A stretch of 5,316 bases of DNA, from NCBI GenBank assembly GCA_013335275.1, contig JAAXVX010000110.1, positions 1-5,316 on the forward strand. Direction: 5' to 3'. A program made the translations under genes and the position numbers. This document shows positions 1-5,316 of the stretch, piece by piece (the first letter of the stretch is position 1; each line of letters opens with the position of its first letter). Origin of the DNA: Bacteroidales bacterium. Its GTDB lineage: Bacteria; Bacteroidota; Bacteroidia; Bacteroidales; UBA932. The notes beneath the pieces were generated by a model. It searched no databases. It was not told the DNA's origin and saw only the letters and a list, made by a program, of their open reading frames with translations.

Positions 1-915
1 TTGCATTCCCACGGCCACAAGCACACCAAACTCCTTTCTTCTCTCAGCCGTCATCATCATTACAGTTCCAAATATTCCAAAAGCTATAATTATATACAGG
101 ATACCCTTCATAATAACACCTGAAGCACGGTCGCTGTCAATCTGCTTTATCAGCATGCTGTTCATCTCTTTCCAGTCCATCACCTCATACTCATCTCCAA
201 GTTTGGCCGCAAGCTCCCTTTTTATGCGGGGAACATCATCTGCATCCCTGACCATTATTACAAGCGAGGTGAGTCTCTCCTGAGCGGAGAACAATTCCTG
301 TGCTGTTGTTACATCCATATAAACTACCGTTCTGTCCAAATCGGGAGATGGCTGCTTTATAATGCCCCGTACCGGATACTTTCCTGCGGCACTCACTCCG
401 TGATATCCCTGGCTCAAAAGAACAAGAGTATCATTTACTCCCACCTTCATATATTTTGCAAGAGCACTTCCCAGAATAACACCCGCATCTCCATCTGCCA
501 GATAACTTCCTGCGGCTACCCTTTTTGAGAGGTTTGTAATGCTGTCCTCCTTTTGAGGCGAAATTCCTATTACCATTACGCCTTTGGTAATATCTTCCAG
601 CGAGGCAAGAGCATAGTTCTCGAGTCTTGGAGTAGAAACAGTAATCCCTTTAACGGCCGGCATCTGTGTTTTTAAAGAGGAGTAATCCAGAGTGTTGTTG
701 ATTACTTTATCGTCCCAATATCCTTTTTGATGTACCTGTATGTAGCCGGAGTAGAAATTGACGATTGTTTTAATATACATTTCGTAGGAGCCCTCCTGCA
801 TGGAAGACATAAAAGAAGAGAGGACAACGCCAAAGAATATGGAGGCTGCACATATGAGAGTCCGGCGCTTGTTTCGCCATATATTTCGCCAGGCCAGTTT
901 GATGTAATCCTTCAT
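1..915 (-). CDS. ABC transporter permease, FtsX/MacB/LolCE type (partial, runs off the left edge)
   Basis: The frame is open from ATG at 915 to the window edge and gives the first 305 residues. The start MKDYIKLAWRNIWRNKRR is the usual opening of FtsX/MacB-type permeases: an amphipathic, arginine-rich cytoplasmic segment before a first membrane helix at about residues 20-38. A large extracytoplasmic domain (about 40-265, MacB_PCD-like) follows, then a second helix (about 271-288). The sequence then reads ERRKEFGVLVAVGM (291-304), the hallmark opening of the FtsX core domain. The remaining helices lie outside the window. Such permeases work with a LolD/MacB-type ATPase to move lipoproteins or lipids out of the inner membrane, or to act mechanically on the envelope, rather than to import solutes. 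The gene follows a LolA-like gene by 14 nt, so the two are probably co-transcribed, which favours a Lol-like role. No Shine-Dalgarno sequence precedes the start. The family is clear; the exact substrate is not. Confidence 0.9.
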   Translation of the reverse strand, partial: MKDYIKLAWRNIWRNKRRTLICAASIFFGVVLSSFMSSMQEGSYEMYIKTIVNFYSGYIQVHQKGYWDDKVINNTLDYSSLKTQMPAVKGITVSTPRLENYALASLEDITKGVMVIGISPQKEDSITNLSKRVAAGSYLADGDAGVILGSALAKYMKVGVNDTLVLLSQGYHGVSAAGKYPVRGIIKQPSPDLDRTVVYMDVTTAQELFSAQERLTSLVIMVRDADDVPRIKRELAAKLGDEYEVMDWKEMNSMLIKQIDSDRASGVIMKGILYIIIAFGIFGTVMMMTAERRKEFGVLVAVGMQ

Positions 916-929
916 AATCGTAAGATTGT

Positions 930-1697
930 TTATTTTACCGACTTCATGTTTTGCTGAGAGAAGAAGCTGTCCGGAATGGGCTGGTTATAGACTATATTAA
1001 CCATTTCCAGTATGGTTTTATTCCCTTTCTTGTTTGCCGGCTCTATCTCCATTTTTGTTGGCACCTCGCGATCGCCCATTTGCTTAATGTTGTATGCGTT
1101 CATGACATTAACAAGTTCCATCTCCTCGTCGTAATACTCTACCTTCCATTCGTTGAACCCGTCTGTTGTTATCCAGATAATAACTTTCCCCCATGTCACA
1201 GCTGCTTCCGGCAGAGGTATCAGCTCAACTTTATAACAATCCTTTTCCCGCACCTTTTCCCTGCCCAGCAATTTTTGCGTGTAGTCAACCACAATTGAAG
1301 ATTCCTTTACAAGGTCGTCGTTCGTATAGTCCGACCCCATCCAGGACTGCATCATCATTGAAGGGGGAATCTTTATCATTCTTTCAATTGAAGGAACCCA
1401 GTTCCACATATCTTTTTGTCTTTTCAGGAAAACCTGACCCTTTTCCTTTGCGGGAGCGGTTATGTATATCAGGGAGTATTCAGTTCCCTTGGACCATGAT
1501 TTCATAGATATGGATCTTGTCCAGCCGGGACGGACAATTGTAAGAGTCATTTCTCCTTTGCTCGTTTGGCCGCGGCCCTTGTCGTCGGCCTTTTTGATGA
1601 TTTCTTTGGCAGAAAGTTGCTGAGAATATACTGTGGATGAAGAGAATGCTGCAGTGCATAAAACCATGCAGCCGATAATAGCAAATCTATAGTTCAT
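930..1697 (-). CDS. LolA-like outer membrane lipoprotein-sorting protein
   Basis: This encodes a 255-residue periplasmic protein. Residues 1-25 form a signal peptide (MNYRFAIIGCMVLC... ending VYS before QQ), probably a signal peptidase I substrate with the Q-rich mature start common in Bacteroidota. The mature part matches the LolA_like family (Pfam PF17131 from memory). Its conserved blocks include TLTIVRPGWTRSISMKSWSKG, LIYITAPAKEKGQVFLKR, WNWVPSIERMIKIPP, SMMMQSWMGSDYTNDDLVKES and a C-terminal DSFFSQQNMK. LolA-fold proteins carry lipid-modified cargo through the periplasm in a hydrophobic beta-sheet cavity; cargo of this subfamily is not well defined. A frame extension reaches a TTG at 1742, but that codon overlaps the promoter -7 element, so ATG 1697 is the better start. 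It is followed 14 nt later by the permease gene. Family assignment is strong; the transport role is inferred from family and neighbour. Confidence 0.9.
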   Translation of the reverse strand: MNYRFAIIGCMVLCTAAFSSSTVYSQQLSAKEIIKKADDKGRGQTSKGEMTLTIVRPGWTRSISMKSWSKGTEYSLIYITAPAKEKGQVFLKRQKDMWNWVPSIERMIKIPPSMMMQSWMGSDYTNDDLVKESSIVVDYTQKLLGREKVREKDCYKVELIPLPEAAVTWGKVIIWITTDGFNEWKVEYYDEEMELVNVMNAYNIKQMGDREVPTKMEIEPANKKGNKTILEMVNIVYNQPIPDSFFSQQNMKSVK

Positions 1698-1739
1698 ATT
1701 AAGTTTGCTTAAAAATAGTTTTGATGCTTCAGAACTGTA

Positions 1740-1769
1740 CAAATATAAAAAATGTCAATGAATTGGCAA
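1740..1769 (-). promoter_or_regulatory. Bacteroidota-type promoter for the LolA-like/permease unit
   Basis: On the minus strand, TATATTTG (1747-1740) matches the Bacteroidota -7 consensus TAnnTTTG exactly. A TTG (1769-1767) sits 19 bp upstream as the -33 element, within the usual spacing. Transcription would start near 1733-1736, giving a leader of about 36-39 nt before ATG 1697. The site lies immediately upstream of the two-gene unit, which supports it. Confidence 0.65.
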
Positions 1770-1818
1770 TTATCTGATTATTTTCATAAAATCCCACTTA
1801 TAGTGTAATAATTTATTT

Positions 1819-1826
1819 TAGATTTG
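1819..1826 (+). promoter_or_regulatory. Candidate promoter -7 element for the LruC-FISUMP lipoprotein gene
   Basis: TAGATTTG matches the TAnnTTTG element exactly and lies 27 nt before ATG 1854, so the mRNA leader would be about 20 nt. No clear TTG is found about 20 bp upstream, so the -33 half is poor. The promoter may be weak or activator-dependent. It faces away from the minus-strand promoter at 1740-1769, with about 50 bp between the two boxes where one regulator could affect both. Confidence 0.5.
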
Positions 1827-1853
1827 TATCGCCTAATCTCATAACAAATTACT

Positions 1854-3809
1854 ATGAATACTTTTAAGTGTAATATCAAGTTATTGTTTCTCGTCTTAAT
1901 TTTTGCAGGAGCAGTATCCGGATGTGTCAAATTAAATCCCGTAAACAATCCTACATCTCCTATTGGTCTTATTCCTAAAGACTTCAACTGGAAGACAATC
2001 ACAGAGCTTTCTTGCACAGTCAAAGTCGCTTCTGTATCCGGGGTGGGAGATAATTCGATCAGAATTATAAGAATTTACAACAATTCTTTATTGAATGAGC
2101 AATCTCTGATAGCAACAGGTGCTGCAACACCGGCTTTACCATATATTGTGAAAATTTCTTTGGCAACTAATATTCAGGCAATCTATGTTCAGGAGATATT
2201 GCCGGATGGGACAACAACACTTTTAACTAAAAATATTTCCGGAACTTCTTTAGATATAAATTTTGGCACTGCTTCAGCTGCAGGTGCGCCGACAATTGTT
2301 TCTCAGCCGGCCTCTAATAGCTCTCAGGTAGTTGCAGCGGATAGCGACGCTGATGGAGTTTCTTCAGGTTATGATGTTGATGACAGCGACCCCGCAGTTG
2401 CATTTGCTTCGTATTTCCCTTCTGCAAGCACCTGGGGAACATATGCATTTGAAGACTTATGGCCTGTTAAGGGAGACTACGATATAAATGATATAGTTAT
2501 TGGATTCAGAATTTCGTATTTCACCAACTGCTCAAATATGGTTACAAAGATGAGGGTGGACTACAATATGAAGGCTGCAGGCAGTATATATAATCTGGGA
2601 GCAGCATTTCAATTAGACAAGGTTTCTTCTTCAAATGTACAATCGGTTTCGGGACGGGCCCTTAACGGAACATCTCCATTTGCAATAGGTGCAAACGGAT
2701 GTGAGAATGGTGTATCATTAGCAGTAATTCCTCTTTTGAACAATCAAAAAGATTATGTTTCATATTCTGGCTATCTGAATACTGTAAGCGGCAGTTATTT
2801 AAATACTCCGGATAAGTATGTTTCTATAAATTTCATTGCCCCGGTTCAACAGGAAAATGTTGCAATGAACGCATTTAATATGTTCATTGTTGCCAATACA
2901 AGAGGTTGCGAAATTCACCTTCCTTCTTTTCTGGGGACAACAAATTTTAATTCATCACTGGCAACCGGGTATAGTCTTTTTCCGGGCGATTTATTTAAAA
3001 ATTATGACGGAATGATGTGGGGAATTATGATTCCCGAACCGTTCGAATATCCTGCCGAGTGTAGTTCAATAATCAATGCATATTCTCACTTTGCAGAATG
3101 GGCCACTTCCGGTGGAACAAGCAGTACAGACTGGTATAAACCTGTTTCCGGTAACCAGATTTTAAACTCTATTTATTTGCACGAAATAACAGGAGCGGGA
3201 CCTCCAACAGATTTTGACGGCAATATTTACCCTTCTGTGACTATCGGGAATCAGATATGGATGGCTGCAAATCTTAATACTACTCATTATAATGATGGCA
3301 CAGCGATACCAAATGTAACTGCGAATGCTTCCTGGGCAGCTCTGACAACAGGAGCCTATTGTGACTACAATAATAATCCAGGCAACTCCGCTGTTTATGG
3401 CAGGCTGTACAACTGGTACGCTGTAGACAATAACGCTGCATCAAAAGTTACAAGCAACGGTGGTAAAAATATTTGCCCAACAGGGTGGCACGTACCTACT
3501 GAAACTGAGTGGAAAACCCTAATAACATATCTGGGCGGGTCATCTGCCGGAGGCAAACTAAAAGAGACAGGGACCTCTCATTGGCTGAGCCCCAACACAG
3601 GAGCAACTAACCTTAGCGGATTTACTGCTCTCCCCGGCGGCCTGAGATATCCTACCAATTTTCAAAACCTTACCAGTAATGGCAATTGGTGGAGTTCTAC
3701 TACTTATACCAGACCAATAAATCGTGTTTTATACTCCGGTAATGGCAATGTAGTACCTGGTTACTGTGAAAAAACTTATGGGCATTCTGTGCGTTGTGTA
3801 AAGGACTAA
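1854..3809 (+). CDS. LruC/DUF4842 and FISUMP domain-containing lipoprotein
   Basis: This encodes 651 residues. A lipoprotein signal peptide ends in a lipobox, VSGC, with the lipidated cysteine at C24. Residues about 42-140 are beta-rich and Ig-like in look, resembling the N-terminal region of other LruC proteins (PKDFNWKTITELSCTVKV). A short acidic stretch, DSDADGVSSGYDVDDSDP (163-180), resembles a thrombospondin type 3 calcium-binding repeat. The LruC/DUF4842 domain follows to about 450, with YAFEDLWPVKGDYDINDIV (197-215) and HFAEWATSGGTSSTDWY (412-428). The C-terminus (about 456-651) is a FISUMP domain (Fibrobacter succinogenes major paralogous domain): VTIGNQIWMAANLN, YGRLYNWYAV, CPTGWHVPTETEW (541-553), WWSST (612-616) and a final RCVKD. 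Both domains are typical of Bacteroidota envelope proteins, but their molecular roles are not established. The residues after C24 (VKLNPVNN) lack the acidic lipoprotein export signal, so surface exposure is uncertain. The gene stands alone on its strand, and no Shine-Dalgarno sequence precedes it. Confidence 0.9.
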   Translation: MNTFKCNIKLLFLVLIFAGAVSGCVKLNPVNNPTSPIGLIPKDFNWKTITELSCTVKVASVSGVGDNSIRIIRIYNNSLLNEQSLIATGAATPALPYIVKISLATNIQAIYVQEILPDGTTTLLTKNISGTSLDINFGTASAAGAPTIVSQPASNSSQVVAADSDADGVSSGYDVDDSDPAVAFASYFPSASTWGTYAFEDLWPVKGDYDINDIVIGFRISYFTNCSNMVTKMRVDYNMKAAGSIYNLGAAFQLDKVSSSNVQSVSGRALNGTSPFAIGANGCENGVSLAVIPLLNNQKDYVSYSGYLNTVSGSYLNTPDKYVSINFIAPVQQENVAMNAFNMFIVANTRGCEIHLPSFLGTTNFNSSLATGYSLFPGDLFKNYDGMMWGIMIPEPFEYPAECSSIINAYSHFAEWATSGGTSSTDWYKPVSGNQILNSIYLHEITGAGPPTDFDGNIYPSVTIGNQIWMAANLNTTHYNDGTAIPNVTANASWAALTTGAYCDYNNNPGNSAVYGRLYNWYAVDNNAASKVTSNGGKNICPTGWHVPTETEWKTLITYLGGSSAGGKLKETGTSHWLSPNTGATNLSGFTALPGGLRYPTNFQNLTSNGNWWSSTTYTRPINRVLYSGNGNVVPGYCEKTYGHSVRCVKD

Positions 3810-3840
3810 GCCCTTTATATTATTTAAATCAGTTTTTTTT
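3797..3840 (+). terminator. Weak terminator-like element after the lipoprotein gene
   Basis: TAAAGG (3799-3804) can pair with CCTTTA (3812-3817) across a 7-nt loop. A G-T and a T-A pair extend the stem outward, and it spans the stop codon. A run of eight T (3833-3840) lies downstream, but about 13 nt past the stem, too far for a textbook intrinsic terminator. It is placed correctly for ending this transcript, but the structure is poor. Confidence 0.25.
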
Positions 3841-3863
3841 CTGAATGATTTCTCCTACATAAT

Positions 3864-3888
3864 CATGTTGAATTATAAATTCAATATG
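3864..3888. repeat. AT-rich palindrome with 11-bp arms upstream of the scaffold/GGGtGRT operon
   Basis: CATGTTGAATT (3864-3874) faces AATTCAATATG (3878-3888) across a 3-nt centre, ATA. Ten pairs are Watson-Crick and one is G-T. The perfect core is TTGAATT-ATA-AATTCAA. No T-run follows on either strand, so it is not an intrinsic terminator. It sits about 55 bp before the -7 box of the next operon, a place where an activator or repressor site could lie. It matches no operator I recognise. Confidence 0.5.
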
Positions 3889-3941
3889 AAATATATCTGT
3901 GCCCCTATTTGGACACATGCAGATAAATTTTCCAAAATAGT

Positions 3942-3949
3942 TATCTTTG
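3942..3949 (+). promoter_or_regulatory. Candidate promoter -7 element for the scaffold/GGGtGRT operon
   Basis: TATCTTTG followed by CGGCC is an exact TAnnTTTG match in the form often seen in Bacteroidota promoters. Transcription would start near 3955, giving a leader of about 55 nt before ATG 4010. The nearest upstream TTTG (3908-3911) is 30 bp away, too far for a -33 element, so only the -7 half is supported. Confidence 0.55.
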
Positions 3950-4009
3950 CGGCCGGATAAGTTGATTACATAGAAAAATATATTTCACAGTTAATTTAAA
4001 TAAGATTTT

Positions 4010-4702
4010 ATGAGTTTTACACATGAAGTTGAAGGAATGATTTGCGTCGCTCAAGGTGCGAATCACGGCTCGGCACCCATCCCGGAAGAGGGCAAATGGG
4101 TTAAGGCAAAAGAAGTTAAAGACATTTCGGGCTTGACCCACGGTGTTGGCTGGTGTGCTCCTCAGCAAGGCGCCTGCAAGCTGACATTGAATGTTAAAGA
4201 GGGAATTATTCAGGAGGCTCTGGTGGAAACAATCGGCTGTTCAGGTATGACCCATTCGGCTGCAATGGCTTCGGAAATTCTTCCCGGAAAAACCATTCTG
4301 GAGGCACTAAACACAGACCTGGTTTGCGATGCAATAAATACTGCCATGCGCGAACTGTTTCTGCAGATAGTTTATGGACGTACACAAACTGCATTTTCCG
4401 AAGGCGGGTTGCCAATTGGTGCAGGCCTTGAAGACCTTGGAAAAGGCCTCAGAAGCGTTACTGCAACAATGTATGGTACTGTCGCAAAAGGTCCCCGTTA
4501 CCTTGAAATGGCCGAAGGTTATGTTACCAAAATTGGACTTGATGCCAATAATGAGATTATCGGTTATGAATTTGTGAGCCTTGGCCGTATGATGGATATG
4601 ATCAAAGGCGGAACAGATGCAAACGAAGCAGTTAAAAAGGCTTCGGGCAAATATGGCCGCATAGATGAAGCAGTAGTAGTTATTGACCCACGTAAACAAT
4701 AG
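4010..4702 (+). CDS. NifU/IscU-like iron-sulfur cluster scaffold-type protein
   Basis: This encodes a 230-residue cytoplasmic protein with no signal peptide or membrane segment. The central part carries the NifU/IscU-like pattern: a cysteine pair in GWCAPQQGAC (C49, C56), then TIGCSGMTHSAAMASEI (C77), then LVCDAIN (C106). C12 (MICVA) is an extra conserved-looking cysteine. In scaffold proteins of the NifU_N family, three such cysteines hold the nascent Fe-S cluster. The protein is longer than a bare IscU (about 130 residues), with added N- and C-terminal segments, and belongs to the subgroup encoded beside GGGtGRT proteins. It is the first gene of a pair: its stop overlaps the ribosome binding site of the next gene. 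No Shine-Dalgarno sequence precedes ATG 4010. The family call comes from motifs. Cluster assembly is inferred, and the pair could instead have a dedicated redox or enzyme-maturation task. Confidence 0.85.
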   Translation: MSFTHEVEGMICVAQGANHGSAPIPEEGKWVKAKEVKDISGLTHGVGWCAPQQGACKLTLNVKEGIIQEALVETIGCSGMTHSAAMASEILPGKTILEALNTDLVCDAINTAMRELFLQIVYGRTQTAFSEGGLPIGAGLEDLGKGLRSVTATMYGTVAKGPRYLEMAEGYVTKIGLDANNEIIGYEFVSLGRMMDMIKGGTDANEAVKKASGKYGRIDEAVVVIDPRKQ

Positions 4703-4706
4703 GAGG
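4701..4706 (+). promoter_or_regulatory. Strong ribosome binding site for the GGGtGRT gene
   Basis: AGGAGG is a full Shine-Dalgarno sequence 8 nt before ATG 4715. It overlaps the TAG stop of the upstream gene (4700-4702), so it fixes the start and suggests translational coupling. None of the other three starts in this window has a comparable site. Confidence 0.85.
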
Positions 4707-4714
4707 AACAGACA

Positions 4715-5316
4715 ATGCCATTATTTGAAAGCTACGACAGACGAATTAATAAAATAAACAGTGTACTTAATTCGTACGGCATCTCTTCTTTGGAAGAGGC
4801 CAGAAAAATATGCGACGAGAGAGGCGTAGACGTATATAAAATTGTAAAGGACATTCAGCCTATAGCATTCGAGAATGCTATGTGGTCATATATTGTTGGT
4901 GCTGCTATTGCAATTAAAAAAGGACAGACAGAAGCTGCCGATATCGCCGCAACACTTGGCGAAGGTCTTCAGGCATTCTGTATCCCCGGTTCAGTTGCCG
5001 ACGACCGTAAAGTAGGTATCGGACACGGAAACCTTGCTGCCATGCTGCTTCGCGAAGAGACAAAATGTTTTGCATTTCTTGCCGGACACGAATCTTTTGC
5101 TGCTGCAGAAGGAGCAATTGGTATAGCAAAATCGGCAAATCGTGTTCGTAAAGAGCCATTGCGCGTTATCTTAAACGGTTTAGGCAAAGACGCTGCAAAA
5201 ATCATATCAAGAATCAACGGATTTACATATGTGCAAACTCAGTTCGATTACTTCACAGGTGAGTTGAAAGAGGTGAACCGCACCGCTTATTCAGTAGGCG
5301 ATAAAGCAAAGGTGAA
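4715..5316 (+). CDS. GGGtGRT family protein (partial, runs off the right edge)
   Basis: Only the first 200 residues are present; the full family is about 330 residues. Family blocks visible are MPLFESYDRRINKINSVLN, YGISSLEEARKICDERG, IQPIAFENAMWSYIVGAAIA, GEGLQAFCIPGSVADDRK (82-99), VGIGHGNLAAMLLREET (100-116), CFAFLAGHESFAAAEGAIG and INGFTYVQTQFDYFTGEL. The GGGTGRT motif that names the family (Pfam PF14057 from memory) would lie beyond the edge. The protein is soluble and cytoplasmic. Its biochemical function is, to my knowledge, unknown. The glycine-rich GIGHGN segment hints at nucleotide or phosphate binding, but that is speculation. C33, C89 and C118 are visible cysteines; whether they are ligands cannot be told here. 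Tight coupling to the NifU-like gene suggests it uses, receives or helps build an Fe-S cluster with that partner. Confidence 0.9.
   Translation, partial: MPLFESYDRRINKINSVLNSYGISSLEEARKICDERGVDVYKIVKDIQPIAFENAMWSYIVGAAIAIKKGQTEAADIAATLGEGLQAFCIPGSVADDRKVGIGHGNLAAMLLREETKCFAFLAGHESFAAAEGAIGIAKSANRVRKEPLRVILNGLGKDAAKIISRINGFTYVQTQFDYFTGELKEVNRTAYSVGDKAKV

Noticed and set aside
727..1507. Plus-strand open frames at 727-957, 951-1298 and 1193-1507
   Set aside because: They lie opposite the clearly coding minus-strand permease and LolA-like genes and show no family motifs.
1698..1742. A 15-residue N-terminal extension of the LolA-like protein from a TTG codon at 1742
   Set aside because: It would put a charged segment before a good signal peptide, uses a rare start, and overlaps the promoter -7 element. 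ATG 1697 is better.
1784..2023. Minus-strand open frame of 79 codons over the divergent promoters and the start of the lipoprotein gene
   Set aside because: It overlaps the signal peptide region of a well-supported gene and resembles no known family.
3864..3888. The palindrome as an intrinsic terminator
   Set aside because: It is AT-rich with no T-run after it on either strand.
3908..3911. TTTG as the -33 element for the operon promoter
   Set aside because: It lies 30 bp from the -7 box, well beyond the usual spacing of about 19-21 bp.
3941..4699. Minus-strand frames at 3941-4168, 4206-4415 and 4307-4699 and the plus-strand frame at 4374-4577
   Set aside because: All are other-frame shadows of the NifU-like gene, whose motifs are unmistakable.
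4914..5217. Two minus-strand open frames of about 80 codons
   Set aside because: They are antisense to the GGGtGRT gene and have no recognisable content.

Overview
The window looks like chromosome from a member of the Bacteroidota, probably Bacteroidales. Three things point there. Candidate promoters carry the TAnnTTTG -7 element typical of that phylum. Most genes start without a Shine-Dalgarno sequence. The protein families present (LruC/DUF4842, FISUMP, a LolA-like protein with an MKSWSKG...PPSMMMQSWMGSD core) are also typical. No mobile element, tRNA, rRNA, CRISPR array or broken gene was seen.

Layout. (1) Positions 1-1697, minus strand: a two-gene unit read right to left. The first gene encodes a periplasmic LolA-like outer-membrane lipoprotein-sorting protein (1697-930). 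It is followed 14 nt later by a FtsX/MacB/LolCE-type ABC transporter permease (915 to beyond position 1). A good Bacteroidota promoter lies just upstream, at 1769-1740. (2) Positions 1698-1853: a divergent intergenic region with one promoter facing each way. (3) Positions 1854-3809, plus strand: a 651-residue predicted lipoprotein joining an N-terminal beta-rich region, a LruC/DUF4842 domain and a C-terminal FISUMP domain. (4) Positions 3810-4009: an AT-rich spacer with a weak terminator-like element, an 11-bp-arm palindrome and a -7 promoter element. (5) Positions 4010-5316, plus strand: a tight operon of a NifU/IscU-like iron-sulfur scaffold-type protein and a GGGtGRT-family protein that runs off the right edge.

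How they fit together. The left unit is envelope machinery, probably moving lipid or lipoprotein between membranes. The divergent lipoprotein is an envelope protein that could be one of its cargoes, but only proximity suggests this. The right operon is a separate cytoplasmic unit. The NifU-like/GGGtGRT pair is, to my knowledge, a recurrent but functionally uncharacterised gene pair, and it is the most promising lead toward undescribed biology here. I saw no obviously new multi-gene system.
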